Shown: positions 10,061 to 19,651, numbered from the stretch's first letter. The stretch is 64,000 nucleotides of DNA from Selenomonas sp. ND2010 (GCF_000702005.1 NZ_KL370847.1:110116-174115); one strand, 5' to 3'. Program-made: numbers and translations. The notes: generated from the sequence alone by a model not told the origin.

Positions 10061-11419
10061 ATGAAAATAGAAAATAAAGAAAAGCCAGTTGTCAGCATTA
10101 TTGTTCCTGTATACAATGTATCGAAGTATTTACCAGAATGTCTAGGGTCAATTGCAATGCAGAGTTACAGGAAGTTTGAATGCATATTAGTAGATGACGG
10201 TTCGACGGATAGTTCAGGAGAAATATGTGATAGATATGTAGCTGCCGATAGTAGATTTAAGGTGATACATCAAAAGAATCTTGGCGCTCATGCAGCACGA
10301 TTAGCGGGATATAAGCAAGCTACTGGAAGATACATTGGATTTGTTGATAGTGATGATTGGATCGAGCCTGATATGTATGAGTGTTTAGTTGAGGCAATGT
10401 CCGATGATGTTGATATTACAATGGTATGCTTTATTCCTGAGTGCTGTGGAAGCCCGCAAATGCCTGGGCGAAAAAAGTGGAAAAAAAAAATTATGAAATC
10501 GCAAGATGCCATGATGAACTTTCTTACAACAAGAGTAATAGGTTGGGATTTGTGGAGTAAGCTTTTCAAGAGAGAATTATTAGATGAAACCGTATTTCCT
10601 AGTGAAATCAGTCTTGGGGATGACTTCGTTACTTCTTGTCTTGTGTTTCCAAGAGCAAATAAAGTATCATATTTACCGTATGACTTGTATCATTATCGAT
10701 TGCATCCTGCAAGTATGACACATGATAATTCGGTGGATAGTTCACTAGAGTTTTCAAAAGCAGTTCGGATGATACTGGGTAAAATGGACATATATACTTC
10801 ACCTGTTCGTAATTATTTACTATACTTGTATTTTACGTTGTTGGTAGCTAGGCTTGGTGGTTTGTTTTATAATAAAAAAATACCATCGCGGCTGGAAAAA
10901 CAAATATATCTTGACTTGCAAAGTGCATTGCAACAAATAGATGAAAATTGGCTTAACATAAAAGAAAAAAAACTGAGCAGATTAATTTTAAATACAAAGA
11001 TTAATGAATTTGTTTCTGCAACTCAAAAAAGATATAATATGAAATGTAAGTCATTTGTCGGAGACAATGTGGCCTATATTTACGGAGCTGGAAAAGTAGG
11101 AAAAACATTGCATAAATATTTATCTCATTTAAATATTAAAGTAGAAGGATTTATTGTTTCTGAAAAGGGTAATGATATTGTAGAAATCGCTGGAACAAGA
11201 GTATATAGTATAGATGATGTTTTAGACAGTCTTCCTAATATGCGAATATTTTTAGGGGTATCCCGAAAATATTTATACGAAATTAGGTCAGCGTTGAAAA
11301 AAAATGGCGCTAAAAATTTTTATTTGGCACCAATGCTTAGACAAGGCTTTTTTGATGGTCGTAATTTGGAAAAAGCAAAAGATAGATTGCTACTTTGTGG
11401 CAAATGTAACGCTGATTAA
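10061..11419 (+). CDS. GT2 glycosyltransferase with C-terminal Rossmann module
   Basis: 452 residues. GT-A fold with SIIVPVYNVSKYL, VDDGSTDSSGEICDRY and FVDSDDWIEPD; WDLWSKLFKRELL and YHYRLHPASMT are typical of bacterial capsule and wall GT2 enzymes. The C-terminal module starts near 11070 (AYIYGAGKVGKTL, GFIVSEKG, GTRVYSIDDV, IFLGVSRK). An AAGGTG element precedes the start. The 136-bp gap before it holds no clear gene. Likely adds one sugar residue to the glycan made by this locus; donor and acceptor cannot be read from the sequence. Confidence 0.86.
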   Translation: MKIENKEKPVVSIIVPVYNVSKYLPECLGSIAMQSYRKFECILVDDGSTDSSGEICDRYVAADSRFKVIHQKNLGAHAARLAGYKQATGRYIGFVDSDDWIEPDMYECLVEAMSDDVDITMVCFIPECCGSPQMPGRKKWKKKIMKSQDAMMNFLTTRVIGWDLWSKLFKRELLDETVFPSEISLGDDFVTSCLVFPRANKVSYLPYDLYHYRLHPASMTHDNSVDSSLEFSKAVRMILGKMDIYTSPVRNYLLYLYFTLLVARLGGLFYNKKIPSRLEKQIYLDLQSALQQIDENWLNIKEKKLSRLILNTKINEFVSATQKRYNMKCKSFVGDNVAYIYGAGKVGKTLHKYLSHLNIKVEGFIVSEKGNDIVEIAGTRVYSIDDVLDSLPNMRIFLGVSRKYLYEIRSALKKNGAKNFYLAPMLRQGFFDGRNLEKAKDRLLLCGKCNAD

Positions 11420-11425
11420 GGAAAG

Positions 11426-13063
11426 ATGGAGTATATTAAAATGGATTCGATAGACAAAATAATAGCTAGAAAAGGATATAAAAATTTGCCGTTGAATATT
11501 TATAACAAGACATGGCGAGATTTTGAAATCGATGTGGGAAAAGGAAAGTTTTATTTATTCGGTATAGGAGCAGGAGCGGATTTATATTTTTTCAAATATG
11601 GTAATTTTTCAAAGGTTGAGAGGGCGTTTGATAATAAAGAAGAAGTACAAGGATTAACACTGTCAATGCTTACCGCTGATTTCGACGGCTGTTGTTCGGT
11701 GACTATAGAAAAACCAAAAGAATTAGAAAACAGTGGTGATAAAAATCCTATAGTTCTTATTTCTAGCTTTAACTATTTTGATGAGATAGCAAAAGAATTA
11801 GAAAGCTATGGTATAAAGAAATATTATTCTGTTTTTTGTATGGAGATGATGGAAAGAATATATCATCATAATATTTCAATGTATAGTCGAGACGTATGGT
11901 TGAAAAATATACAAATGAATGCTATAAATCCTAAAAAAATATGTATTTATAGTGACTGTGATGGCGCAGGCCACGCTAAGGAGATAGTTAGATGTCTTTT
12001 GTCTATGCGTACGGATCTTCAAATTGTGTGGATTGTAAAGAATTGGTATACAAAACTTGATAATAAAATAGTGAAAAGACTTATGGAAAATAGATGCGCA
12101 CGTGAGTTTGAATATAAGACTTCTTATGTTTGGATAGGTGATAGTGGAGGTAGTGGCTTTCCTACTGTTGCTAAAAAGTATGGACATATTGGTATTGGTT
12201 TAAAACACTGGTCTAGTATTACGTTGAAAAAGTTTGCATTGGATGAGAAAGCTGTCGGAGAAAATCAGACTGTTAAAGATGCTATTTTGAGTTATAAACA
12301 GCATATCGACTACATTATGGTCGGAAGTGAATTTGATGAGGAAACTTGTCGTAGCGGTTTTAATATAGATGATAAATATATACGGATAGGTTCACCTAGG
12401 TCGGATATTTTATTTAGAAATGATAGAAAAATGCCCTTCTTTAATGATTATCAGGAGTTAAAAGGAAAAAAACTTCTTTTGTATGCTCCTACCTTTAGGC
12501 GAACAGGCAAGGATATGTCAAATGTTGGTTATCGACATGAATTGGATTTTGAAATGGCTTGTCAATCCATGAAGTCTAGATTCGGGGGAGATTGGTGTAT
12601 TCTTTTGCGTCTTCACCCAATGGTAGCGAAGTATAGTAAAGAAATAGTCATACCCGATTATGTTATTGATGTTAGTAATTATCAAGATGCAGAGGAATTA
12701 GTAGCGGCGTGTGATGCACTTGTTACAGATTATTCTAGTATTATGTTTGAGCCAGCATATATCAATATTCCAGTTTTTCTTTTTGCTACAGATTTAGAAG
12801 AATATACGTCGCAGGAAAGAGATTTTTATATCGATTATGAAACATTGCCGTTTCCTATTGCTAAAAGTAATGAAGAGTTACGGAAAAACATTGTTGATTT
12901 TGATGAACAAAAGTATAAAAATGATGTAAAAGTTTTCTTTAATAAATATGGAGTTCGTGAAGATGGACATGCGGCAGAGCGCGCTGCAAAATTTATTTCC
13001 GATTTAATTGACGAAAAAGTAAAAGAAGAAAAAATGACAAATTATGAATCGAGTATGAAATAG
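11426..13063 (+). CDS. Rossmann-like module fused to CDP-glycerol:glycerophosphotransferase (TagB/TagF-like)
   Basis: 545 residues. The N-terminal ~140 residues contain a divergent copy of the locus module (FYLFGIGAGADLYF, AFDNKEEVQGL, IVLISSFNYF). From about 11930 the protein follows the CDP-glycerol glycerophosphotransferase family: LLYAPTFRRTGKDM, CILLRLHPM, ACDALVTDYSSIMFEPA and GHAAERAAKFI are the conserved elements, with the histidine and the TDYSS loop lining the CDP site. Family members transfer glycerol-phosphate or another polyol-phosphate from a CDP donor, classically in teichoic acid synthesis. In this diderm setting it more likely decorates a glycan or protein. A cytidylyltransferase domain that could make the donor is encoded at 15762-18008. 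ATG 11441 is an alternative start. Confidence 0.85.
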   Translation: MEYIKMDSIDKIIARKGYKNLPLNIYNKTWRDFEIDVGKGKFYLFGIGAGADLYFFKYGNFSKVERAFDNKEEVQGLTLSMLTADFDGCCSVTIEKPKELENSGDKNPIVLISSFNYFDEIAKELESYGIKKYYSVFCMEMMERIYHHNISMYSRDVWLKNIQMNAINPKKICIYSDCDGAGHAKEIVRCLLSMRTDLQIVWIVKNWYTKLDNKIVKRLMENRCAREFEYKTSYVWIGDSGGSGFPTVAKKYGHIGIGLKHWSSITLKKFALDEKAVGENQTVKDAILSYKQHIDYIMVGSEFDEETCRSGFNIDDKYIRIGSPRSDILFRNDRKMPFFNDYQELKGKKLLLYAPTFRRTGKDMSNVGYRHELDFEMACQSMKSRFGGDWCILLRLHPMVAKYSKEIVIPDYVIDVSNYQDAEELVAACDALVTDYSSIMFEPAYINIPVFLFATDLEEYTSQERDFYIDYETLPFPIAKSNEELRKNIVDFDEQKYKNDVKVFFNKYGVREDGHAAERAAKFISDLIDEKVKEEKMTNYESSMK

Positions 13064-13126
13064 GATAATCTTTGCGATTCGGAAATTATTATATATGGGA
13101 TTATAACTTTAACTGGGGGTGGTTAA

Positions 13127-14365
13127 ATGGCTAAAATTTCTATAATTGTACCAGTGTATAATGTTGAAAAATACCTAAGCAAATGCTTGAGTAGTATTAT
13201 TGCACAAACTTATAAAGATTTAGAAATTTTATTGCTTGATGATGGTTCTTCAGATAATAGCTATGAAATAATGTCTGAATACGCAGAGAAAGATAATAGA
13301 ATAAAAATCTATAAATGTGAGCATAAAGGAATAGCTACTGTTCGAAAGAATGGTGTAGAATGGGCAACTGGAGAATATATAGGTTTTGTCGATAGCGATG
13401 ATTGGATAGAGTCGGATATGTATAGCTCGTTATATAATACTATGATAGAAAATGACTGCGATTTGGTATCGTCAGATGTTTTGGTTCATGGTGTAGATGG
13501 TAATGAATGGATTGACTACGACAATTATGAACAAGGTTTGTATACGAATCTTCGTAAGGATATATATCCAACTATGTTACATGATTTTTCGATAAATATG
13601 AAAGCAATGCGTTGTTATCTAGTTCCTAAATTGTTTCGTGCAAGCATATTAAAAAAAATTGTAAAAGAAATTGATACGCGAGTCTTTTATTGTGAAGATG
13701 AGATGATTTTATATAGGTGTTGTTTGGCTTGCCATAGTATTTACATAATGCGTAAGCCTTTTTATCATTATGTCAAACGTGTCAGTTCTGCTGAATTAAA
13801 GCCTAATGAAAATGAACCAGAAAATATGTATCGATTGTTTTCTAATTTAAAAGAGGCCTTTGACAATTCTCCTCATCGAGATGTTTTGATGCCGCAATTA
13901 TATCAAAATGCTATTTATCTGAATAATAGAGTGCTTCGTGGCTTATATGGCATAGATTTAGGACAGATTAGTTCTTGGTGTTTTCCAGAAATGGAAAAAC
14001 TATATGGAAATAGAATTATTGTTTACGGAGCAGGAGCCTGCGGGCAGGCATTATACAAGGAGTTTTGGCTGCAAGGCCACATGGATGACATAGTTGCAGT
14101 GGTAGATAAGAACTATGATATGCCAAAGAAGAATAAGACTATAGCAAGTGATTATATGGAAAGGCTGAAATATGAAGTGAAGCCTATTTCTGCTATAAAT
14201 GATGTGGATTATGATTATCTTGTCGTAGCAATATACAATAAATCTGTTGCTGAAGATGCAGTTAAGGAGCTTCATGAGCAATGGAATGTACCGAAAGACA
14301 AGATAGTCTGCATAAAGTCATATAAAAAAGATATGGCTTCAATTTTATCGTTAGCGTATTTGTAA
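13127..14365 (+). CDS. GT2 glycosyltransferase with C-terminal Rossmann module
   Basis: 412 residues. AKISIIVPVYNVEKYL, LDDGSSDNSYEIM and FVDSDDWIESD identify a GT-A family 2 enzyme, and YHYVKRVSSAEL matches the substrate loop of capsule-type members. The C-terminal module starts near 14005 (RIIVYGAGACGQAL, AVVDKNYDMPKK, DYLVVAIYN). A GGGGTGG ribosome site precedes the start. This is the last gene with strongly AT-rich composition; the next begins 13 bases after its stop and is visibly richer in GC. Confidence 0.86.
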   Translation: MAKISIIVPVYNVEKYLSKCLSSIIAQTYKDLEILLLDDGSSDNSYEIMSEYAEKDNRIKIYKCEHKGIATVRKNGVEWATGEYIGFVDSDDWIESDMYSSLYNTMIENDCDLVSSDVLVHGVDGNEWIDYDNYEQGLYTNLRKDIYPTMLHDFSINMKAMRCYLVPKLFRASILKKIVKEIDTRVFYCEDEMILYRCCLACHSIYIMRKPFYHYVKRVSSAELKPNENEPENMYRLFSNLKEAFDNSPHRDVLMPQLYQNAIYLNNRVLRGLYGIDLGQISSWCFPEMEKLYGNRIIVYGAGACGQALYKEFWLQGHMDDIVAVVDKNYDMPKKNKTIASDYMERLKYEVKPISAINDVDYDYLVVAIYNKSVAEDAVKELHEQWNVPKDKIVCIKSYKKDMASILSLAYL

Positions 14366-14378
14366 TGGAGGATTTATA

Positions 14379-15713
14379 ATGCCGAAAGTTTCAATATTAG
14401 TTCCAGTTTATAACGTTGAGCGATATTTAGCTAAGTGCCTTGACAGCCTCCTGGTACAAACATTGCAGGATATCGAAATTATTGTGGTTGATGACGGATC
14501 CACGGATTCCAGTGGCAAAATTATTGACGAATATGCAGTAAAGGATTCCAGAATCAAGGTTATTCATAAGCGAAATACTGGATATGGCAACACAATGAAT
14601 GTGGCACTTTCTCAAGCAGAAGGTGAATATGTAGGTATACTGGAGAGCGATGATTTTATCGCTCAGGAGGCTTTTGAAAAATTATACAAAGCCGCAATTG
14701 AGCAAGATGCTGATGTGGTCAAGGCGAACTACTATCATTTTTATGAAGATAGGACGGAATTTAAGGATTTATTGCATGATTACCCTAACGAATGTGTATT
14801 TAATGCACTGACGTATCCTAAGATTATTGATCGGGCAGAGGCTATTTGGGCGGGGATTTATCGTCGTTCCTTTCTAGAGCAGCAGAAAATATATTTTCAT
14901 GAAACAACAGGTGCAGCTTTCCAGGATATATCCTTCGCGATACAAGTATGGGTAAAAGCCAAGCGAATATATTTATTACCAGATGCGTTTGTGTATTATC
15001 GTCGGGACAATGGGGATTCATCTATGCATAATCCGCGTCGGATAATGAACGTATTTGATGAATATGAGTGGTTGGAAGAAATATTGGAAGAGGAATGGAA
15101 ACATTTTCCGGTTCTTGAACAGAATTTTGTTGCTACGAAATATGGAGATTATCTGAATCATTATTATCGTGTGGCAGCACCTTATCAATATGCATTGCTG
15201 CTAAAGATGGCCAATTCTTTTGCGACTGATTTTCATGCAGGGCGTATTAAAAAAGGTGTATTCCGTCCTGATGTATGGGACAAAATTAGCCGTATGCATG
15301 AAGATTTATACGCCTTTTTCTTGTCAAGTGCCAAAGAATTACATGATCCGCGCTTTGAACTTTGTGAATTTCAAAATGAAGATCTGTATGTGGATGGGTG
15401 GATTACTGGTCTTACCAAGTATCCTCAATTGATAATATATGGAGCCGGGAAAGTAGGGCAATGGCTTCATGAGCGACTGCAGGCCAGAGGTATTCCGGTT
15501 ACTTGCTTTGCTGTAACGCAAAAAGATGAATCCATTGATAGGTGTGGTGGGATTCCTGTACAGGAACTCCAGGACCTCCAACAATACGCTGCGTCTGGGG
15601 CTGTAGTCATCGCTGTGACGGAATCGCTTCAGTATGAGCTATATAAAAACTTGGTCAAATATGGATTTAAACACGTATATCGTATGGATCAAATGTTGCG
15701 TAAACAGCTTTGA
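14379..15713 (+). CDS. GT2 glycosyltransferase with C-terminal Rossmann module
   Basis: 444 residues. PKVSILVPVYNVERYL, VVDDGSTDSSGKIID and ESDDFIAQ mark a GT2 enzyme; GYGNTMNVALSQAEGEY fits the subgroup annotated as wall or capsule transferases. The C-terminal module starts near 15425 (LIIYGAGKVGQWL, GGIPVQELQ, AVVIAVTES). A GGAGG site lies just before ATG. Compared with the preceding GT2 genes its GC content is clearly higher, so it may belong to the older resident part of the locus. Confidence 0.87.
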   Translation: MPKVSILVPVYNVERYLAKCLDSLLVQTLQDIEIIVVDDGSTDSSGKIIDEYAVKDSRIKVIHKRNTGYGNTMNVALSQAEGEYVGILESDDFIAQEAFEKLYKAAIEQDADVVKANYYHFYEDRTEFKDLLHDYPNECVFNALTYPKIIDRAEAIWAGIYRRSFLEQQKIYFHETTGAAFQDISFAIQVWVKAKRIYLLPDAFVYYRRDNGDSSMHNPRRIMNVFDEYEWLEEILEEEWKHFPVLEQNFVATKYGDYLNHYYRVAAPYQYALLLKMANSFATDFHAGRIKKGVFRPDVWDKISRMHEDLYAFFLSSAKELHDPRFELCEFQNEDLYVDGWITGLTKYPQLIIYGAGKVGQWLHERLQARGIPVTCFAVTQKDESIDRCGGIPVQELQDLQQYAASGAVVIAVTESLQYELYKNLVKYGFKHVYRMDQMLRKQL

Positions 15714-15761
15714 TTTGTGGTGTTTATTGACAAGATGTATGAAGTGAATTGAGGAAAAACT

Positions 15762-18008
15762 ATGTTTTTAGAAGAGACAACTAAGGCAAAATGGGCGGGA
15801 ATGATTGCGGAGCTGCCTACGGCACTGCTTCGCTGGTATCCGTTTCGACATGGGAGCAGAGTTTTGTGCCTGGACGAAGATGGTTCTATGGCGGATATGC
15901 TGCGGCAGGTCTTTCAGATGGATGTGGTTACTGCAGGTCTTGAACAGATAAGCAGCATAGAAGGTAAATTTGATTATGTGGTAGCGATAAGCACTTTAGA
16001 GCAAGCAATTGATCCGGTAGAAGTTTTGGTAGGGCTTCGCCAATTACTGGTAGAGGATGGCGTGCTGTTGCTGGCAATGAATAATCGCCTGGGGATGCGC
16101 TATTTTTGCGGGGATCGTGACCTGTATACTAATAAAATATTTGATGGGATAGAGGATTACCGACAGGGACAATCTTCGTGGGGACGGATGTATGCCCGAG
16201 GCGAGATTGAGAGCATGCTGGATACTGCTGGTTGGTCACGGCGAAAGTTTTATTCGGTTCTGCCGAATCTGGAGGAGCCGGTATTCCTGTTCGCTGATGG
16301 ACAATTGCCGAAAGAAGATTTGGCTAATAGACTTTTTCCCAGCTACCATAATCCTCGGTCGGTTTTTTTACAGGAAGAGTCTTTGTATCGTACGTTAGCG
16401 GATAATGGACTGTTTCATGCTATGGCGAATGCTTATTTGATTGAATGTTCGCCTAAGGCAGATTTTGCGGATGCGCTTTATGTTACGTCGTCATTGGAGC
16501 GGGGCAAAGACAATGCTATGATGACGGTGATACATGCGGACGGAACGGTCAGCAAAGAGGCTGCTTATCCGAAAGGGATGGCACGGCTGAGACGTTTGGC
16601 GCAGCATATGAAGAAATTACAGGAGCAGGGCGTGCCCGTGGTAGAAGGTCATTTGGATGCGGATGGCCGCTATATCATGCCATATATCGATTCGGTTACG
16701 GGGCAAGTTTATTTAAAAGATTTGCTCCAACGGGATAAAGAAGCTTTCCTGCAGGCCATGGATGCTTTTCGGGAGGCTATTTTAGCATCTTCGCCAATAC
16801 ATTGGGGAGAGTTTACAGATGCGAAGGGAAATACGGGGGAAACTGAGCTTTTTGACGAGGCTTTTCTCGATATGGTTCCGCTGAATAGCTTTTATCTAGA
16901 TGGACAATTTGTTTTCTTTGATCAGGAGTTTTCGGCAGAGAATTATCCCGTGAATGTGGTACTGACACGTATGATTGCAACATTCTATGCAGGGAATTCT
17001 GAGCTGGAGAAGATACTTTCGAAAGATGATTTATATGCCCGCTATGGTTTGCTGGAGGAGAAGCAAAGATGGTTGGAGATGGAGTGGGCTTTCCTGCGGG
17101 AGTTGCTGCAGAAGGAACCTCTGGCAGATTACCACCGCTTAGTACGGCGGGATAATGGTTTGGTAGCAGCAAATCGGAGTTATATGAACTGTTTGGGGCG
17201 TGACTATCGCAGATTGTTTTTTGATATTTTCCAGGATGCCGATAGCAAGAAAATAATTCTCTTTGGCAGTGGCAGATATGCCAGAGAGTATATGGATCTT
17301 TACCGTGTCCGTTATCCGGTATATGCAATCGTGGACAATAATGAAGCTGCCTGGGGGACGGAGATTCATGGGGTAAAGGTTCAGTCTCCGGTACTCTTGG
17401 AGAATATGGACTCAGGAGAGTACAAGGTTCTTGTTTGCATCAAGAATTTCTTGCCGGTCATGGAGCAATTGGAGTCCATGCAAATTGACGATTACAGTAT
17501 TTTTGATCCGGGCAAGTCGTATGCAATTCCGCGAACACCTATAACGGATAATGTGAAGCCGGATGCAGCGGAAGAGAAAAAGAAATACCATGTTGGCTAT
17601 GTAGCTGGGGTGTTTGACCTGTTCCATATCGGGCATTTGAATCTCTTGCGCCGGGCAAAGGAACAGTGCGATTATCTGATTGTTGGCGTGGTTTCTGACC
17701 GTCAGGTGCGTGAGGGCAAGAAGGTGGAGCCTTTTGTGCCGTTTGAGGAGCGCTTGGAAATGGTGCGAGCTTGCCGCTACGTGGATGAGGCACATGAAAT
17801 CCCCTTCGAGCATCCGGATACCAATATGGCTTGGAAGCTTTATCACTTCGATGTACAATTCTCTGGCAGCGACTATGAGCATGATCCGGTGTGGTTGCGA
17901 AAGAAAGAGTGGCTGGAGGAACGGGGCAGCACGATGGTATTCTTCCCGTATACGCAGAGTACGTCGTCGACAAAGCTCAAGAAATTGATTACGGAACGGT
18001 TGATATAA
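15762..18008 (+). CDS. Three-domain fusion: SAM methyltransferase, Rossmann module, CTP-dependent cytidylyltransferase
   Basis: 748 residues. Residues ~15-160 resemble a class I SAM methyltransferase (VLCLDEDGSMADML, FDYVVAISTLEQAIDP, LLLAMNNRLGMRYF), and the following ~300 residues resemble no family I can name. Residues ~495-590 are the locus Rossmann module (IILFGSGRYAREYM, AIVDNNEAAWG, YKVLVCIKN). Residues ~605-740 are a TagD/GCT-like cytidylyltransferase: VGYVAGVFDLFHIGHLNLL contains the HxGH catalytic motif and YTQSTSSTK is the ISTT-like motif that holds CTP. Such domains make CDP-glycerol or a similar CDP-polyol from the phosphate and CTP. The product could feed the glycerophosphotransferase encoded at 11426. 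The order methyltransferase-Rossmann-cytidylyltransferase in one chain is unusual. Confidence 0.85.
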   Translation: MFLEETTKAKWAGMIAELPTALLRWYPFRHGSRVLCLDEDGSMADMLRQVFQMDVVTAGLEQISSIEGKFDYVVAISTLEQAIDPVEVLVGLRQLLVEDGVLLLAMNNRLGMRYFCGDRDLYTNKIFDGIEDYRQGQSSWGRMYARGEIESMLDTAGWSRRKFYSVLPNLEEPVFLFADGQLPKEDLANRLFPSYHNPRSVFLQEESLYRTLADNGLFHAMANAYLIECSPKADFADALYVTSSLERGKDNAMMTVIHADGTVSKEAAYPKGMARLRRLAQHMKKLQEQGVPVVEGHLDADGRYIMPYIDSVTGQVYLKDLLQRDKEAFLQAMDAFREAILASSPIHWGEFTDAKGNTGETELFDEAFLDMVPLNSFYLDGQFVFFDQEFSAENYPVNVVLTRMIATFYAGNSELEKILSKDDLYARYGLLEEKQRWLEMEWAFLRELLQKEPLADYHRLVRRDNGLVAANRSYMNCLGRDYRRLFFDIFQDADSKKIILFGSGRYAREYMDLYRVRYPVYAIVDNNEAAWGTEIHGVKVQSPVLLENMDSGEYKVLVCIKNFLPVMEQLESMQIDDYSIFDPGKSYAIPRTPITDNVKPDAAEEKKKYHVGYVAGVFDLFHIGHLNLLRRAKEQCDYLIVGVVSDRQVREGKKVEPFVPFEERLEMVRACRYVDEAHEIPFEHPDTNMAWKLYHFDVQFSGSDYEHDPVWLRKKEWLEERGSTMVFFPYTQSTSSTKLKKLITERLI

Positions 18009-18043
18009 AAGTGAAATGAAGTAATTTTTTAATGTCATCTTTT

Positions 18044-18072
18044 TTGACCATGTTGGTAAAAAATAATATAAT
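18044..18072 (+). promoter_or_regulatory. Promoter of the first AbiE-type toxin-antitoxin pair
   Basis: TTGACC (18044-18049) and TATAAT (18067-18072) are separated by exactly 17 bases, upstream of the antitoxin ATG at 18096. The -35 region lies in an imperfect palindrome around ACCATGTTGGT (18047-18057), a plausible autoregulatory operator. Confidence 0.7.
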
Positions 18073-18095
18073 ATCATTATAGGTGGTGAGTAAGT

Positions 18096-18725
18096 ATGGT
18101 CCTGCAGGAGCAAGTAAGAGTGATATATGGAGAGGATACGCCGCTGTTTGCACAGGCAATTGCGGAACGGTTGTCCTTGGATGTCAACACGGTGGTTCAG
18201 GCGCTGAAGCGATGGAAGAATCAGGGAATCGTTGAAAAATGGGGGCACGGCGTATATTACTTTCCCAAGGAGTCTCGTTTTTTTGGGAAAAAGAAGTTAA
18301 GTTCTGAGAAGGTAATCCAGAGTAAATATCTAGGGGATGAGGCGGAGCCTAATGGCTATTATTCTGATTTGGCGTTAGCAAATCTGGCGGGAATAACAAC
18401 GCAGATGGCAGCGGTGAAAACCATAGTTACCAACGCTACTTCGAGTAAAAAACGTAAAATCAATGTGGGCGAAAGAACTGTGTACTTGAAGGCACCACGG
18501 GTGAGAATTACGAAGGACAATATCAAGGCAATGGAGTTGCTTGATTTATTAACGGTTGTAAATCGGTATTCTGAATATGATTGGGAAGATACCAAGAGGA
18601 TGATTCAGGATTTTGTACGAAAAAATAATATTAGGGCGACTCAAGTGCAGAGTATTATTAAGGAATATCCTAAGGAAGCGATTGAGAACATTGTTTTAAT
18701 GGAGGCTTATAGTGCTTTTACATAA
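18096..18725 (+). CDS. AbiEi-like (DUF6088 type) antitoxin and transcriptional regulator
   Basis: 209 residues. The N-terminal ~65 residues look like a winged helix (AQAIAERLSLDVNTVVQAL, then GVYYFPKES), as in the DUF6088 / AbiEi antitoxins of type IV toxin-antitoxin systems. The C-terminal half is expected to neutralise the toxin's action rather than bind it. The gene overlaps the nucleotidyltransferase gene at 18712 by 14 bases, the usual antitoxin-toxin order. It has its own promoter and lies inside the glycosylation locus, so the pair was probably acquired separately or stabilises the island. Confidence 0.78.
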   Translation: MVLQEQVRVIYGEDTPLFAQAIAERLSLDVNTVVQALKRWKNQGIVEKWGHGVYYFPKESRFFGKKKLSSEKVIQSKYLGDEAEPNGYYSDLALANLAGITTQMAAVKTIVTNATSSKKRKINVGERTVYLKAPRVRITKDNIKAMELLDLLTVVNRYSEYDWEDTKRMIQDFVRKNNIRATQVQSIIKEYPKEAIENIVLMEAYSAFT

Positions 18726-19629
18726 GGATAAAGAAGCCTTTGAGGATATCTTGGCGCAAACAGATGATGAGCATCAAAAGAGAATTGATGTCGGTATGCT
18801 GGAAAAAGATTATTATGTGACGATGATGCTTAGAAAGCTTTCAGAATCAGCGATAGGTTTTATCTTTAAGGGAGGCACTTCGCTGTCTAAGTGTTATAAG
18901 GTGATTGATAGATTTTCGGAAGATATCGATTTGACTGTATCACAGCATCTTACTCAGGGACAGCGTCGTGAAATGGCGGATACGATTATGGCTGTTGGTG
19001 AGACTATAGGGCTCAAGCTACAGAATAAAGAGCAGATTCAAAGAAGGCGAAATTTTAATCGTTACGTTTTCGAGTACGAATCTGTGTTTGCTACGTCGAC
19101 GGTGCGACCGCAGATTATTGTAGAGACGTTTATAACTATATTAGCGTTTCCTGTGATACAAGGAAAAATCGATTCATTTGTAGGTGAAACTTTAGCGAAA
19201 TATGATGAGGATGCGGTTAGGGAATTTGAATTAGAGCCGTTCACGATGTTGGTGATGGACATAAGAAGAACCTTTGTGGATAAGGTTTTTGCTTTGTGTG
19301 ATTATTATCTGGCTGGGCAGTCGGAAAGATATTCCCGTCATATTTATGATATCTACCAAATTCTAGAGCATATTTCACTGGCTGACATAGATAGACAGTT
19401 GGTGGAGGAAGTTCGCAACGAAAGACTTAAGGATAGCCGCTGTGTTTCTGTGCAAGAGGAACATAATCCAACAAAGATTTTAGCGGAGATAGTAAGTACA
19501 AGTTATTTTAAAACTGATTATGAGAAAATAACGGAAATGTTGTTATTTACACGAATACCTTATGAACAAGCGATAACGGCGATAGAGAAGATCGTTGAAA
19601 GTGGGATATTCACATCTAGAGGAGTATAG
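18712..19629 (+). CDS. AbiEii-type nucleotidyltransferase toxin
   Basis: 305 residues from GTG 18712, with a GGAGG ribosome site at 18701-18705 inside the antitoxin gene. FIFKGGTSLSKCYKVIDRFSEDIDLT carries the GG-[ST] loop and the DxD pair of the AbiEii/MNT-like nucleotidyltransferase fold; YSRHIYDIYQI and the basic helices after it are typical of the family. Known AbiEii proteins act as bacteriostatic GTP-binding nucleotidyltransferases that modify RNA and can abort phage infection. Its pairing with the DUF6088 antitoxin upstream supports the call. A second, different AbiE pair lies at 21918-23376. Confidence 0.85.
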   Translation: MLLHKDKEAFEDILAQTDDEHQKRIDVGMLEKDYYVTMMLRKLSESAIGFIFKGGTSLSKCYKVIDRFSEDIDLTVSQHLTQGQRREMADTIMAVGETIGLKLQNKEQIQRRRNFNRYVFEYESVFATSTVRPQIIVETFITILAFPVIQGKIDSFVGETLAKYDEDAVREFELEPFTMLVMDIRRTFVDKVFALCDYYLAGQSERYSRHIYDIYQILEHISLADIDRQLVEEVRNERLKDSRCVSVQEEHNPTKILAEIVSTSYFKTDYEKITEMLLFTRIPYEQAITAIEKIVESGIFTSRGV

Positions 19630-19651
19630 TAAGGGAGGGGAGGTGTAAGAT

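Noticed and set aside
16813..18248. Long open frames on the minus strand across the fusion gene and its neighbour
   Set aside because: They mirror the coding bias of the plus-strand gene, have no ribosome sites and show no recognisable domain.
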